Shown here in pieces: positions 1 through 10,960 of a stretch of 64,000 bases of DNA. Both the position numbers and the translations under genes were made by a program. Each line of letters starts with the position of its first letter. The stretch's first letter is position 1. Under the pieces are notes generated by a model, which was not told the origin of the DNA, did not search any database, and saw nothing but the letters and a program-made list of their open reading frames with translations. The stretch comes from Zygnema cylindricum (Eukaryota; Streptophyta; Zygnematophyceae; Zygnematales; Zygnemataceae), in the NCBI GenBank assembly GCA_037447655.1, contig JBBHKE010002973.1, forward strand, positions 72,158-136,157. Direction: 5' to 3'.

Positions 1-239
1 GATCGACAACAGAGACTCGAAAGAATAGAGAGAAAAGACATGATTTCGGGAATGGATTAGATAGCCGCGTTCGGTCGAACGTTCCAAAGGGTGGTCTAAC
101 ACAGAGTGAACGGAACCAGATATTTAAAACCGCACACTTAGAACACAAAATGACAACGACCACGCGCCAAAGCAATGAACAGAGGGAAAAGAAGATTGAA
201 GCTTCACGATCAAAAGAGCCGCCGAACTCAGCCAATTCC
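1..239. other. unassigned sequence at window start
   Basis: No coding potential or recognisable element is seen here. It abuts the LTR-like repeat that begins near 240 and may be part of the same old insertion. Confidence 0.3.
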
Positions 240-1195
240 TCTCAAACAAGAATATTTGCATCATAGGCCACTAGGCACTGAAGTCTTCAATATTCCTTAC
301 AAGAGACCAACTAGTAGACAACAAACTCTCCTTAACCGACTCAAGCCGCCGAGAAAACTAGCACTTCGAAGTTAGAAGAAAAGGGAGACAAGTAACGAAA
401 CCGCGCACCAGCAACAGTAAAACACAAGATTCACACGCCAAAATTTATAGACCAAGGCAAGTGAGACACAATCTGGTGGGAAACCTTGCAAGCTGGCTTG
501 CGCCGATAGATTAGGTAAGGGCTTTAGTACAGAAAAGAGAGATAAGAAAGCTCAGAGACAACAGCTAGCCAAAGACTAAGGATCCAAAGAGCGAAACCCT
601 AACTCAATAACTCACTCATACTAAATATACAACCGAAAATGCCAACTCAAACAAAAAGGTTCGACAAATCCCGAGAATGCAGATTTGCCAGAAAACGACA
701 ACTCTCCAATGTTGGATTCCTGTGCTGTAATTTGTAACTATTCTTACGCAGCCACATGGCTTTTATCCTATGCTTTTGCCTATCATACAGCTACACTAAT
801 TCTTGAATATCTCTAAGCAAGCAGGTTTCTATGTGCAAACGCTGCCAATTTCTAGACACCGCCGTTGCGTGACCGTCTCGGAATGCCTTACATCTACACC
901 TCGAGGATGAAAACCCTCCCTTCGCTACCAAAAATAATGCATGAACCTCCGAGGGTTCACGACTTAGCCAGCTGTCAAGGTTAGAGCCGTTTGAGTTCCT
1001 GACAACCGATGCAGAACTGCAATCCAGTTCCACGTCGATGTCCCGTTGTGTTATACGTAAATGTAGTACGGCCTTTGATCGTATTGTACCTTCATCTGTA
1101 CGCCAAATTACAAACCTGTCACGTCACATACACGCCAATTAGTATAGGATTCAGCAATAACACCCGCCGACATCTTACGATATGATAATTCATTA
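240..1195 (-). repeat. LTR-like repeat X, copy 1
   Basis: This stretch is about 950 bp long and clearly matches 33268-34207 in the same orientation. Shared blocks include the 'ggccactagg' segment near 266 and the 'agtataggattcaacaataa' type segment near 1140. In the second copy the minus-strand end reads TGTCATGCCG, like the start of an LTR; a 54 bp piece of the same end lies at 49500-49553 beside a gypsy gag. In this copy the TG end is mutated. I infer an old gypsy LTR fragment. No gene is seen inside it. Confidence 0.5.
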
Positions 1196-1214
1196 CCGAT
1201 CGCACTGCTCATTG

Positions 1215-1425
1215 GAGCTAAATTGAAGTGAGAAAGTGCGTGTGCGCAGCAATTTTATTTACATGTGGTTGCCATAGTTTTGTTGCCGTAAACCTTGTTC
1301 GGCCGTGTGAATTGTTGTTTTTTTTTATGACGGTCGACGGTTGCAACCGCGACACTTTTTCAACCAGTCGTTACAATGTTTCGCAATTCAAAATTGTTCG
1401 ACGGATTGATCGTCAAGCATAAACT
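1215..1425. repeat. dispersed repeat S, copy 1
   Basis: The segment containing 'tttatttacatgtggttgcc' recurs at 21258-21440 in the same direction and at 31683-31880 inverted. It is non-coding, its class is unknown, and it shows no clear ends. Confidence 0.5.
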
Positions 1426-1479
1426 CATAGCCTATTCACACCGGAGCATTTGTAACTTTTTGCCCATTTCGATGATTTT

Positions 1480-1925
1480 CCCAAAACTCATCAGAAAATG
1501 GGTCTTGTTCACATCAAAATTTTGGCACGTAACTCCGATTGAAGGTGTCCTATGACACGTCACACGCTTCGACGTCATCAAACATAGGCGCGAAAACAAA
1601 CCTGCAGTTTTTCAAACTTACTACAGTTAGAAGGATGACGACGGTGGTTAAAAGTTGGACAGTTTTTTCGCACGAAAACAATGAAATAGCGGTTCAGATG
1701 TTGTTTTTGCTTCGTCAGCTTTCGCGTTTTACCGTTGGCCTGTTTCAAAGAAAGATGCAACCTTAACCTGACTTCATTATCCTCAAATATTTTAAGGAAG
1801 TTCTATTGTAGGGTTTTCTGGGAACTTCCAAGAACAACAAAGTCAGTGCACGGAAAGTCGTACATTATTAAAACGCCAATCTGTTGCGGAAGTGAGTTTT
1901 TTTCCGGTGGGAATAGGCTATCAAA
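1480..1925. repeat. dispersed repeat block B, copy 1
   Basis: This block matches 23786-24245 closely and in the same direction, including 'aaaatgggtcttgttcac' near its start. In this copy it lies left of an LTR fragment; in the other copy it lies right of block C, so the block order differs. No convincing protein is encoded. Confidence 0.55.
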
Positions 1926-1934
1926 GGTACGCGT

Positions 1935-2293
1935 AATTCCGTTAATCGGATTAGTGAGCACTGACACATTTAAATACTTATCGTACCCCATGCAATCTAA
2001 CGGACTTCAAAGACAAACCGGCTAAGGCCGATGACTATGCCTCGCCCAATCGGTCGGAGGTTCGAGTCCTGCTGGACTCAACCTTTTTGGTAGAGGTGAT
2101 TTATGTCACCTCTTCTGACTTGCCTAAGGAGCAAAGGCAGCCATGGCTCCACCACCCTCTCTCTCTTTCAGTGACTACGACAAGTATCCGAGAAAGAGAA
2201 GAGAGGTGGAGGCAGACTGCCTATGCTTTTCTTTTTTATTTCCACTAAGCTATTCAAACCTAGAAAATACTCTATAATTCTAATAATTCAACA
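1935..2293 (-). repeat. truncated LTR of the G family
   Basis: This is the promoter-distal part of an LTR whose full-length form is the solo LTR at 22249-23244. On the minus strand it begins TGTTGAATTATT at 2293. It contains the plus-strand tRNA-like block (box B at 2059-2069) and the hairpin at 2151-2210. The right flank starts TACTT, as at the full-length solo LTR, so both copies descend from one insertion. The LTR 3' part is deleted. Confidence 0.7.
2012..2083 (+). other. tRNA-like block inside LTR (antisense to LTR)
   Basis: A GGCTAAGG-type box A remnant is followed by a perfect box B, GGTTCGAGTCC, at 2059-2069, and complementary arms CAGG/CCTG-like remain near it. It is not a functional tRNA because the acceptor and anticodon stems do not fold well. 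Equivalent blocks occur in every LTR of the A and G families here. Confidence 0.55.
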
Positions 2294-2850
2294 TACTTTG
2301 TGTTTGCCGTCCTTTTTCCGTTCCATGATCATCAGTTTGCCAGTACAATGCCGCACGTTCCCGTAATTTTTTTTCAGTTAACCGACCTGAAACTTCTACA
2401 AAGTGCAACGTATTTTTTGTCAAAATCAGTACATTTACCCTAGAAAACCGTACATTTCCCATAAATTTTCTGTTCAGTTTACCGGACAGGAGTACTATGG
2501 ACTGAAATTACATAAATTATATATATATCAAGACCTCTGAGCATTCGATAACCGTTAACTATCGGTATCGTTGTTATTGAGATAATTTTTTTATCGATAC
2601 ATTACAGTAGTTATTAGACTATATAAATAATTGGTGTCAATAATGAATTAGTGTCATTGATGTTAATTTGTGTATCAATCCGATTGTGAAAAAAATGTTT
2701 AATTGTAATTTCTCTATAACTTTGATGTAGGTATACAAAATCCAGCGTCATTATATATACGTTAAAATAGGTAGAAGTACAAAATTTGATCATCCGTACC
2801 ACTTCTCGTCCTTGCGCTGTAATGAATCCATATTACTAGTTTAGGTTTGC
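2294..2850. repeat. dispersed repeat block C, copy 1
   Basis: The block recurs in the same direction at 23245-23785, and part of it recurs inverted near 8660-8775. It is AT-rich, non-coding and contains TATCGATA-type inverted words. Confidence 0.55.
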
Positions 2851-3060
2851 GGATAAACAATTATAAGGCGTTTCATACTTGTACTCTTAAATAGGTACGA
2901 GTTCATTCTTATCGCAAATTTGTATATAACCAACATAAGTAAACAACAATTTCCGTACGAATTTCGGTAACGAAGTACAGTGTTGTACGAACATTCACAT
3001 TTTGTACACCACATTATTCATGAAGTAAGTAAGGTAACACCATTGACGCCACGTGAACCG
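2745..3060. repeat. inverted repeat partner of 8455-8775
   Basis: The run from 'ttaaaataggtagaagtac' to 'gtaaggtaacaccattgacg' appears reverse-complemented at 8455-8775 with modest divergence. It is probably part of a longer non-autonomous DNA transposon whose ends I could not fix. Confidence 0.55.
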
Positions 3061-3199
3061 CGATAGGATCGAAACAATGTGTGTTTTCTAGTGTTGTGTT
3101 TCGGTAAAAAAATCATCGCGATAACACCGATACCGATAGTTATCGGTTATCGATAGTTCAAAGTTACCGATATATTTGTACTTTCTGTACTTTCTTTTC

Positions 3200-3545
3200 G
3201 GAGTACACGTGGCAGGTTTCTAGTGGATCTCAAAGAAGAAAGGGACAAAGCCATGGCGTCGCATGTGAAAGGTACATCGTTTTAACTGGAGCCGTAATAA
3301 AGCCGTACATTTCTTATGTCGGCTACTGTACTTTCGGCTTGTACAAATGATTTGATTGGTAGGCACCTCAGTAGATTATGGTTGCGAGTAGGGTGCGTCG
3401 AAGAATAACATTTACAGTTGAGTGAATTGGCCGTACGTTTATTTGTACGGTCCATACATATATCTCCAAACCGATATATCGATTATCGGCTACCCAAAAA
3501 AAGGCCCATATCGGTTATCGGCAAATCTTTACCGATACACAACAC
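3200..3545. repeat. dispersed repeat, inverted copy near 21700-22080
   Basis: The stretch with 'acaaagccatggcgtcgcat' and the TATCGGTTATCGG words is found reverse-complemented around 21700-22080. It is dense in GTAC. No coding sequence is seen. Confidence 0.5.
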
Positions 3546-3547
3546 TT

Positions 3548-4086
3548 CACCGCGCATCGTTATTAGTGTCAACGACACTAATTTGGGCTCTTAAAATTTT
3601 GATTTTTTTCCTCAAATAGGATACATGATTTTAATTTTTCCTTGACGTTAATTAAGGTACCGTACAAAATAGCGTAAAGGACGAATTACAATAATATCTA
3701 AATAGTGTGGTGACGGTCGATGTCAGTCCGTATATAAATGTACCTTTTCAAGTGATAATTTTACAAAAAATGAGTTAAATCAGACGCGCACGCATAGGAT
3801 CGTGCGCTAAAAAAATGGGATTGCTCTGACACGTAAATTAGTCTTACATGTACGGATATTTAAATTTCACGACGGCGTACGATTTTTAATATTTTGTTTG
3901 GATACATATATTAATGTATATAATCGTACAACGAATATTCCATTTTTGCTGTTCCCAAATTAGCATAAACGCCGAAATTAGAATACACCTTTTTTAAAAA
4001 AAAAAAAAAAAATCTTAATTAGCGTCAATGACGGTATATTTACGTCCACACTATTTAAACTATGACACTAATAACGATGCGCGGTG
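3548..4086. mobile_element. MITE 1 (TIR CACCGCGCATCGTTATTAG)
   Basis: The two ends are near-perfect inverted repeats of about 24 bp, starting CACCGCGCATCG and running to GTGTCA. Length is 539 bp with no coding capacity. The right flank starts TA; the left flank is TT, so a TA target duplication fits only if one base has changed. Related ends occur in three other elements here. Confidence 0.7.
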
Positions 4087-4087
4087 T

Positions 4088-4440
4088 AGTGTTTTCGTTT
4101 GGGCAAAAGACGAACAAAGGTACGGACTGCATCCCAATTTGCCGGGATTCTAGTACGGAAGGCTGAAATACAGTTGACCAACTGTTTTCTGTACTCTCCG
4201 ACAGCTGTCTCAAAAGAAGTTCGGTCCAAAAAATCATCGGTTTGCCGTTCTGTTCGCCTTCCGTCGAGTTGAATGTTATCGGACGGTCAGGAGGACGCCA
4301 CGAGTTTATATTTTGTGGAAACATTCCGTACAAATTATTGGAAGGTGTCGTTTCGCGAGATACGCGCCACGTCAGCACAAAGTTTGTCTCTCACATAAGA
4401 CAAGTGGAAGGCTATTGTGTGCTATAGCCGGGTGAGGACA
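4088..4440. repeat. dispersed repeat R, partial copy
   Basis: Matches 6260-6600 in the same direction and part of 26395-27145 inverted. MITE 1 sits directly beside it. Open frames are short, and indels between copies are not multiples of three, so I do not treat it as coding. Confidence 0.5.
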
Positions 4441-4889
4441 GTAAGGTTCCCAAGTTCGACAGTGCGCCTGTCGTGCACAATTTTGGATCTCTAAGGTATA
4501 CCAGTCGGCAGTTTAGGTAGATATACTTATTTTCTTTTACTCAATCTATGTGCCGTCATCATTTAGCTAAAAAATAATATTACTATAAGTCGGGTTTCAA
4601 AATTCCAGTCGTTTAAATAATTCCGGTCAGTGATGGCAAAATTTGTCCCCACTGCTTTTTGAACGAACACAAAAAAAAAAAAAAAAAAATTGCGATTCCG
4701 GATCCGGGCAGCGAATGAGCGAAAAGTCACAAACGGTCCTCTCCTCCCACCGACTTTCAGTTTCGTCGTTTTCTTGAATTCACTCGGTTTCTCTTCACAT
4801 GTCGGTTACGTACCATTTTGAATAACCGAATAAAGGATAAATCCCATAGTTGTAAATTCGCAACGAACTTGTCATATGTGACGATGGTA
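4441..4889. other. unassigned AT-rich DNA
   Basis: Nothing recognisable beyond a poly-A run near 4670-4690. Confidence 0.3.
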
Positions 4890-5374
4890 CACCGCGAATC
4901 GTAATTAGAGTTATGAACAAATTAGAGTACAAAAACTAAAAAAAAAATAGAGTAATAAACGCTAATTTATGTGATAGAGCTGCCTGTTTCAACATTGAAG
5001 TTTACTCTAATTTTGCACGCTAATATCCTCTACTGTAAATAAGGTATGTGTACTGAATTTGGCAAAACGTACAGTTTATAGTCACTATGACGTTTGCACT
5101 ACGCGGTTTTTTAAAAAGCAGTTACATGATAACGGCCTGTATTAAATCATTTTTTGTGCTTTTTTACTTAATAAAGTACAATTTTGCACGGTCGGAGGTC
5201 GTCCGTTTTCCACACTATTTAAAAATAATCTATATTAGAATTGAAAACGCTAATTAAACTTTAACTTAAATAGAATAATGAAAAATTTAGAATCATTTAC
5301 TCTATTTCATGTGATAGAGTCGAAATTTCGAGCGACCGAATTAGAGTAATTTACTCTAATTACGATTCGCGGTG
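4890..5374. mobile_element. MITE 2 (TIR CACCGCGAATCGTAATTAGAGT)
   Basis: The ends at 4890 and 5374 are inverted copies of CACCGCGAATCGTAATTAGA. Length is 485 bp, with no coding capacity. The left flank is TA. The right-hand 90 bp nearly match the right end of the element ending at 6060, so the two belong to one subfamily. Confidence 0.7.
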
Positions 5375-5543
5375 TGCGCCAATCATCTATTAGAGTATAT
5401 ATTCGGTGCCCTATTTGACCCAGCCTGAAATAAAGATTAATAAGGCTGTTGGACCATAACTGCACGTCTCAGGCACTCAGTAGTCGTAACGCTAATTTTT
5501 GTGCTATTTAATCGTGACTCTAATGGCGATTGGCGTTACTGTA

Positions 5544-6060
5544 CCGAATCGTAATAAATATCATTAAGAGTGAACCGAAATGAATTAGGTGAGAACAATT
5601 TGTGTGATAGAACTTTCACAGTCGAAGTTTACTTAATTTAGAATTACTCTATATTGGATAAATAAATATCCGCGAGAATTTCATAGCCTAAATTACGTGG
5701 GCGTACAAATCTGTCACTCCGTATAGTTTGACGTCATTTTATTCGATATTATTTGTCGTGTCGGTTAATGTTCACATGGCGACGTGTATCGAAGGACGAG
5801 GTTCGCGAACGGTTTTCGATGTTGATTTTTTGGCAGTCCGATTCACGTGCGGTACGTTGTATTATTTGTACTTTTGCCAAAAGTACAGTTTTACAGTCGA
5901 ACCGTCCGTACTCCACCTAATACAGGAGGCAATATTACAATTCTGTTGTTAAAACTTACCTAAATTAGAATAATATAATCATTTACTCTATTTGATGTCA
6001 TTGAGTCGAAATTTCGGGCGACCGAATTAGAGTAATTTACTCTAATTACAATTCGCGGTG
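5544..6060. mobile_element. MITE 3, same subfamily as MITE 2
   Basis: The right end reads CGCGGTG followed by TA, and the preceding 90 bp almost match MITE 2. The left end CCGAATCGTAAT is decayed, having lost the first bases. A short inner-deleted element with ends GTAACGC/GCGTTAC lies just upstream at 5487-5540. Confidence 0.55.
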
Positions 6061-6061
6061 T

Positions 6062-6960
6062 ACTTTGAGACACTGGAACCTTTTGAATTTTCCTATCGGT
6101 GCCTTCCGAGATCGAGGCATTGTGATATTTGTACTTGGTAGATTAGGACGCCGTACGATTCAGATAGTGTATGATACGGATCATGTATGGTACGGATCGT
6201 ATACGGTACGGATAGTGGCGGCTGGGTCCAAGGTTCCACGTGAACCGCGAAAGGATCGAAACAATGTGTGCTTTCGTTTGGGCAAAAGACGAAGGAAGGT
6301 ACGGACTGCATCCCGATTTGCCGGGATTCTCATACGGATGGCTGAATTACAGTGGACCCTCTGTTTTCCGTACTCTCCAACAGCTGTCTCAAAAGAAGTT
6401 TGGTCCATAAAAACATCGGTCCGCCGTTCTGTTCGCCTTCCGTCGAGTTGAATGTTATCGGACGGTCAGGAGGACGCTACGAGATTATATTCTGTGGAAA
6501 CATTCCGTACAAATTATTGGAAGGTGTCGTTTCGCGGGATACGCGCCACGTCAGCACAAAGTTTGGCTTACTCGTGAGACAAAAGAAATGTTTGCGGACA
6601 AATATTTGTGTGCCATTTGGCCGAATTCGAGGCCGATGAGGGTTTTGAGTGTCGGTTAAAACGATTGCGCACGTAAGATTTTTGTGATTATTTTGTAATT
6701 GTATGATCTGTATGATTGGTGACAGGCGACTTGTGATTATTTTGTAATTGTATGATCTGTATGATTGGTGACAGGCAAAGCTGTGGTCTCTGCCAAGATT
6801 CGTGCCAGCTGTCGACGGGTTTATGGGTGGGATATTATTGTTTTCTTCTTCTCCGAACGAGGCAAAAATGTCGGTTTTGTTTTGATTGAGGGTACTTTCG
6901 CATGTAGCCGAAAATTTTAGTCTTGTTACTTTGTTTTTTAGGGAAGATTCTCCATACAAC
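6062..6960. repeat. dispersed repeat R, long copy
   Basis: Matches 26350-27170 in inverted orientation and 4088-4440 in part. It starts with a cluster of GTACGGAT/ATACGGAT words (6160-6220). A 160-codon minus-strand frame (6477-6959) exists, but homologous copies shift frame against it. Class unknown. Confidence 0.5.
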
Positions 6961-7842
6961 TTTCAAAGCATTCGGATGTAAACGCAAATAACTTGTCACC
7001 TAAAAATGTGACTTACGTAGACATGTACTAGACAATGTGACAGATGAAGTGGTACACAAAATGAGGCGAAACTTCCACTCGGCTTCAGCATGAGGCGTTT
7101 CTCCGCACGCTGTACAATTTTTGTGACTTCGTAATGTCCGTACGTCACATTGTCGACGTGTCGAAACCCTAAAATACCTTTCGCTGTCGCTCAGAAATGC
7201 GGCTTCGTTTTTCGTCTTCCCACTTGCCGACATGTGGCGAATGTTTTTACTACAAGTTGTGTGAAGACACGAATGTTTGAGAGACGGCCCCTGTACGGAA
7301 ATCAGCGAACGGAAAACAGTACGCACAGGCTGGAAACGTGCAGTGTTTTATTTTTTGGTACTCCGCTCACAAAAATTGTAAAAAACTCACCTCGCGAGGT
7401 GATTTGACATAAAGTTTGAACATGTGCTGAAAGGACGCGAAAGTGGGTCGAAATGCGCTAGACGACAAATTGCATCCGGCTAGACGACAAACTACTATAC
7501 GTATAAAGTTCGAATATAACTCAACTTGTACGGTGGTAATTTCTATTTTTTGATAACGCTGAGGAGTTTCTCATTTTTTTCTAAGTTATGGAGGAAAACG
7601 ACATTAAATAACTGTAACTTTTGCACATGCGAAAGTACCCTGACACCCAGGGTAGCAACATCGATTGTACAAAAATGATGATGTGAGCATATGATCAGTT
7701 TCAGGCCGAAGAAGTAGAGATTAAGTCTATTTTATTGATTCTGATTCGTAATACGTGAATTACGAAACCTCTTTAAACTGAAGTACAGTACACTAATTCA
7801 CGTACGGAAATATTAAAACGCACGAAACAAATTTCGTATTGA
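6961..7842. other. unassigned intergenic DNA
   Basis: I see no supported gene or repeat ends here. Short open frames near 7000-7400 overlap on both strands and resemble nothing I know. Confidence 0.3.
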
Positions 7843-8081
7843 GGATCGACAATATTCAACATATCGCATGGGCGCCAAAGTGAAAACTTTGGAAAATAGC
7901 CAAGCCGGGGATCGAACCTTGGACCTTGTGTAGCCGTACACTAGCTCTACCAACTGAGCTACCCGGCCGATGTGCATGCAAGCTCCTGAAACCGAATTTA
8001 CGGCAATGAACGGCGCATTGGCAAAACCAGCATTTACTGCGATACACACGTGTGGAGTTCGAAGTGAACATTCCTCCAACA
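7843..8081 (-). repeat. tRNA-derived (SINE-like) repeat, copy 1
   Basis: About 240 bp shared with 20700-20938. On the minus strand it starts TGTTGGAGGAATGTTC and contains a tRNA-like core at 7904-7967, then a tail ending near GTCGATCCTC. No poly-A tail or clear target duplication was found, so SINE is the likely class but not proven. Confidence 0.6.
7904..7967 (-). other. tRNA-like sequence (tRNA-derived, not functional)
   Basis: Read on the minus strand it shows a perfect D-arm with box A (TAGCTCAGTTGGTAGAGC) and box B GGTTCGATCCC. The T stem and the anticodon loop (four bases) are wrong for a working tRNA. It sits inside a repeat found twice, so it is a tRNA-derived promoter region rather than a tRNA gene. 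Confidence 0.65.
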
Positions 8082-8400
8082 CACTCGCAAAGGCAAATCT
8101 CCCTAAAAAGTACAATCCAATGCTTTCGGGTTGGATTTGTCACATCACACAAGACCAGGAACAGCTACCAAAAAAAAAAAAAAAAATACGAGTATCGGGA
8201 CTTCTCTACCAAACTAGAAATTTGCCCTGAATTCGTTTCTTCAAAACGCAGTTTTTGCTCCCTTAACTGTTCGTCATTAGGCGACAGCTATCCATGGCGA
8301 CCATTCGCTCGCGTGTGTTTTTTCGTTGTTGTAAAAGGTCAAATGGTCTACACCGTGAATCTTTATTAGCCTTATGTACTCTATATCGGCACACCAAAAT
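8082..8400. repeat. dispersed repeat, second copy at 31190-31470
   Basis: The block starting 'caaatctccctaaaaag' and including 'ccatggcgaccattcg' recurs in the same direction at 31190-31470. Each copy has an internal poly-A tract. Here the tRNA-derived repeat is joined to its left; in the other copy it is absent. Confidence 0.6.
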
Positions 8401-8454
8401 TCTGACATTAATACCCGAAATACAATGAATGAATCTTATTTATCTTTGACGTTA

Positions 8455-8775
8455 ATTACGGTTCTTGTGAATTGGCGTCAATGGTGTTACCTTACTTCAT
8501 GAATAGTGTGATGTACAGAATGTGAATGTTCGTACAGTATTGTACTTCGTTACCGAAATTCGTACGGAAATTGTTGTTTCTTTATGATGTTTACAAACCG
8601 ATTTGCGATTAGAATGAACTCGTACCTATTTAAATGTACCAGTATGAAAGGCGTAATAATTGTTTATCCGCAAACCTAAACTAGCACTATGGATTCATTA
8701 CAAGGGAAAGACGAGACGTGGTACAGATTGTCAAATTTTGTACTTCTACCTATTTTAACGTATATGTAATGACGG
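8455..8775. repeat. inverted repeat partner of 2745-3060
   Basis: Reverse-complement match of 2745-3060. Its right edge at 8775 coincides with the broken 3' end of copia element E, marking a rearrangement or deletion breakpoint. Confidence 0.55.
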
Positions 8776-8856
8776 CGGCCATATACTTAGCTTCCATCGT
8801 TGATTGAGCTGTGACCTTTTTGAGTTTGCTACTTCAACAACACGTTCTTGTTCAAT

Positions 8857-9739
8857 CTAGAACACATGCGGTTGTTGATCTTCTGCTTGGTATGTCGCCA
8901 TAGCTGGCTTCGCTCCTAGTGTTGATCTTATCTTGACTTCTATTCCTCCTAAGTTTAGATATAAATTTCTTGTCCTTGATAGATATTTTAGGACTCTTTT
9001 TGCAACATCCCATTCTGCCTTTTTCGGATTCTGTAGACTTCTTCTAAGTACTCTTACAGCGGCAAAGATGTCAAGTCGAATATAATTCATAAAATAGATT
9101 AGGCTACCAACTATTTGCCTATAAGGAATATTACTCAAATTTTCATCCTTTGACTCATCTCTTATCAATACTACGAAAGAAATTTGTAGTCCTTCAAATT
9201 TTTGCCTGTTTTCCGTCTGCGTTGAACAACTTTTTGCATGTGACATTTCAAATCTTTCTAACATGTTCCTTATGGTTTCCTTTTGTGTCAACTTGATTAT
9301 TTTATTTTGTCTATCCCTATCCACCTGAATTCCTAAGGTGTATTTTGCTTCACCTAATTCTTTTATTTCAAACCTAGTATTCAAGGCCTTCTTTACTTTG
9401 TTTAATTTTGTTAGTGATTTGCTCATTATGAGCAAATCATCTACATATACTGCAATGCAAATCACTTCTTCATCTTTTTCCATAATATAGACAGAATGGT
9501 CTGAGCTAATTTTGACAAATCCTAATTTAGTAAAGAATTCATCTAGTTTAAGGTTCCATTGACGTGGGGGCTTGTTCCAATCCATATAATGATTTTAGTA
9601 ATTTACAGACAAGGTTTTCTTTTCTTTTTTCTTCGTACATTTCTGGTTGCTTCATATAGATAACCTCCTCTAATTCCCCGTGTAGGAAGGTTGTTATAAC
9701 ATCCATCTGATGAATTTCCATATCATCTATAGCTGCCAC
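8857..9739 (-). pseudogene. copia E reverse transcriptase C-part and RNase H (broken)
   Basis: This is the second half of the reverse transcriptase plus RNase H region of copia E. The RT active-site motif YVDD is present (in IAVYVDDLLIMSK), followed by the typical 'IPYRQIVGSLIYFMNYIRLDI' type segment and the 'DVAKRVLKYL' segment of the RT/RH connection. The 9548-9739 part holds the upstream RT motif 'EIHQMDVITTFLHGELEE', in a different frame from 8857-9585, so a frameshift lies near 9560. RNase H is truncated at 8776. In life the protein would copy element RNA inside virus-like particles; this copy cannot. Confidence 0.85.
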
Positions 9740-10128
9740 GGTAAGTAGAATTCTGACAGTGATTTCCGGTGAAAACGTTTCTTCAAATTCAATTTCTTCT
9801 TTTTGATTATAACCTTTAGCAACTAGCCTAGCTTTGTATCTTTCAATCGTATTATCTGGACTTAATTTTACCTAAAATACCCACTTACTTCCAATAGCTT
9901 TTCAATCAGGTGGTAGTTCGACCAATTCCCAAGTTTGAGCCGCCATAATTGACTTCATTTCGTCATTCGCAACTTCAACCCAATGTTCTTTTTCTGGTAC
10001 AGAAAATGCTTCTTGAATGGTTAAGGGTTCTCCGGATGCGGGCGAGTGTGCATACATTGTCGTCGAATCCTTTAGTCTTGAACTTATCCTTTTCTCTCTT
10101 GTGCTAGTCTTTTTCCCCCCGGAAAATT

Positions 10129-10960
10129 TTACGCTGGATTCGAGGGATCTCTCTTTGAAATTCTTGTCAATAGGACAAAGTTATCAAACTCATGTTCCGT
10201 GGATCCATTCGATTCCGTCTTAGGCAATTTATTCGTTTTTGTCTGAGGTGTTGCCCTTGTTTCCGTGTTAGGAGTAATAGTCTGCTCGTTGTTCACTTGT
10301 CTTACTTCGTCAAGGACCACGTATTCCATCTCCTTTTTGTTTCTCTGTTCAGGTGTTAGTGGAAATACATCCACTGAATCTGACTCATCTTTCACAAGGA
10401 TGTTTCTTGAAACTACAATTTGGTTGGTGCCTGGTATGTTGACTCTATATCCTTTAGCATTATTATCATATCTTAGTAGGATGCCAGGCATTCCTTTGGG
10501 CTCCATTTTCCATCTACTTGGATAGTTATTAAGTATAAAAACCTTACTGCCAAATACTCTTAAATGACTAACATCCGATTTCTCTTTTGTCCAAAGTTCA
10601 TAAGGTGTCCTTTTTGGTGTTGCTTTACTTTCTAGTCTATTTTAAATATATGCAGCACAATTTAAGGCCTCTGCCCAATATTTCACGCTTACTCCTTTAT
10701 CTTCCAACATAGTCCGAGCACACTCTACTAGTGTTCTATTTAATCTTTCCGCAACTCTATTTTGTTCAGGTGAGTATGGAACTGGTAGTTGGCATGAAAT
10801 TCCATGTTCTTTGAGAAAGTCCGAAAAACACCTGTAAGACGTATTCTCCTCTGTTATCGGATATGAGATTTAAAATGGGAACTCCATGTATCTTTTCGCT
10901 CCAGACTTTGAATTCTCGAAAGCATTCAAAAACTTCACTTTTTCTTTTCAGAAAGCACAC
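10129..10960 (-). pseudogene. copia E integrase (broken)
   Basis: Covers the integrase catalytic core and C-terminal part. The first acidic motif (TDDFSRY) lies just upstream at the end of 10961-11914; the second is in 'ISDNRGEY' (10766-10960 frame). The segment 10129-10506 matches the 'PKGxPGxLLGYD...GYRV' region downstream of copia integrases. Between 10507 and 10765 the reading frame is lost. Family function is insertion of element cDNA; this copy is inactive. Confidence 0.75.

Noticed and set aside
3541-4095. MITE 1 as a CACTA element
   Set aside because: CACT(T/A) just outside the TIR looked suggestive, but the flanks give no 3 bp duplication and sister elements lack the CACTA word.
6477-6959. 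160-codon minus-strand open frame
   Set aside because: Part of repeat R and includes a local 60 bp duplication (two 'tttgtaattgtatgatctg' copies); no domain, and not kept in frame in other copies.
7904-7967. functional tRNA gene
   Set aside because: Box A and box B are good, but the T stem and anticodon loop do not fold properly, and the sequence is part of a repeat.
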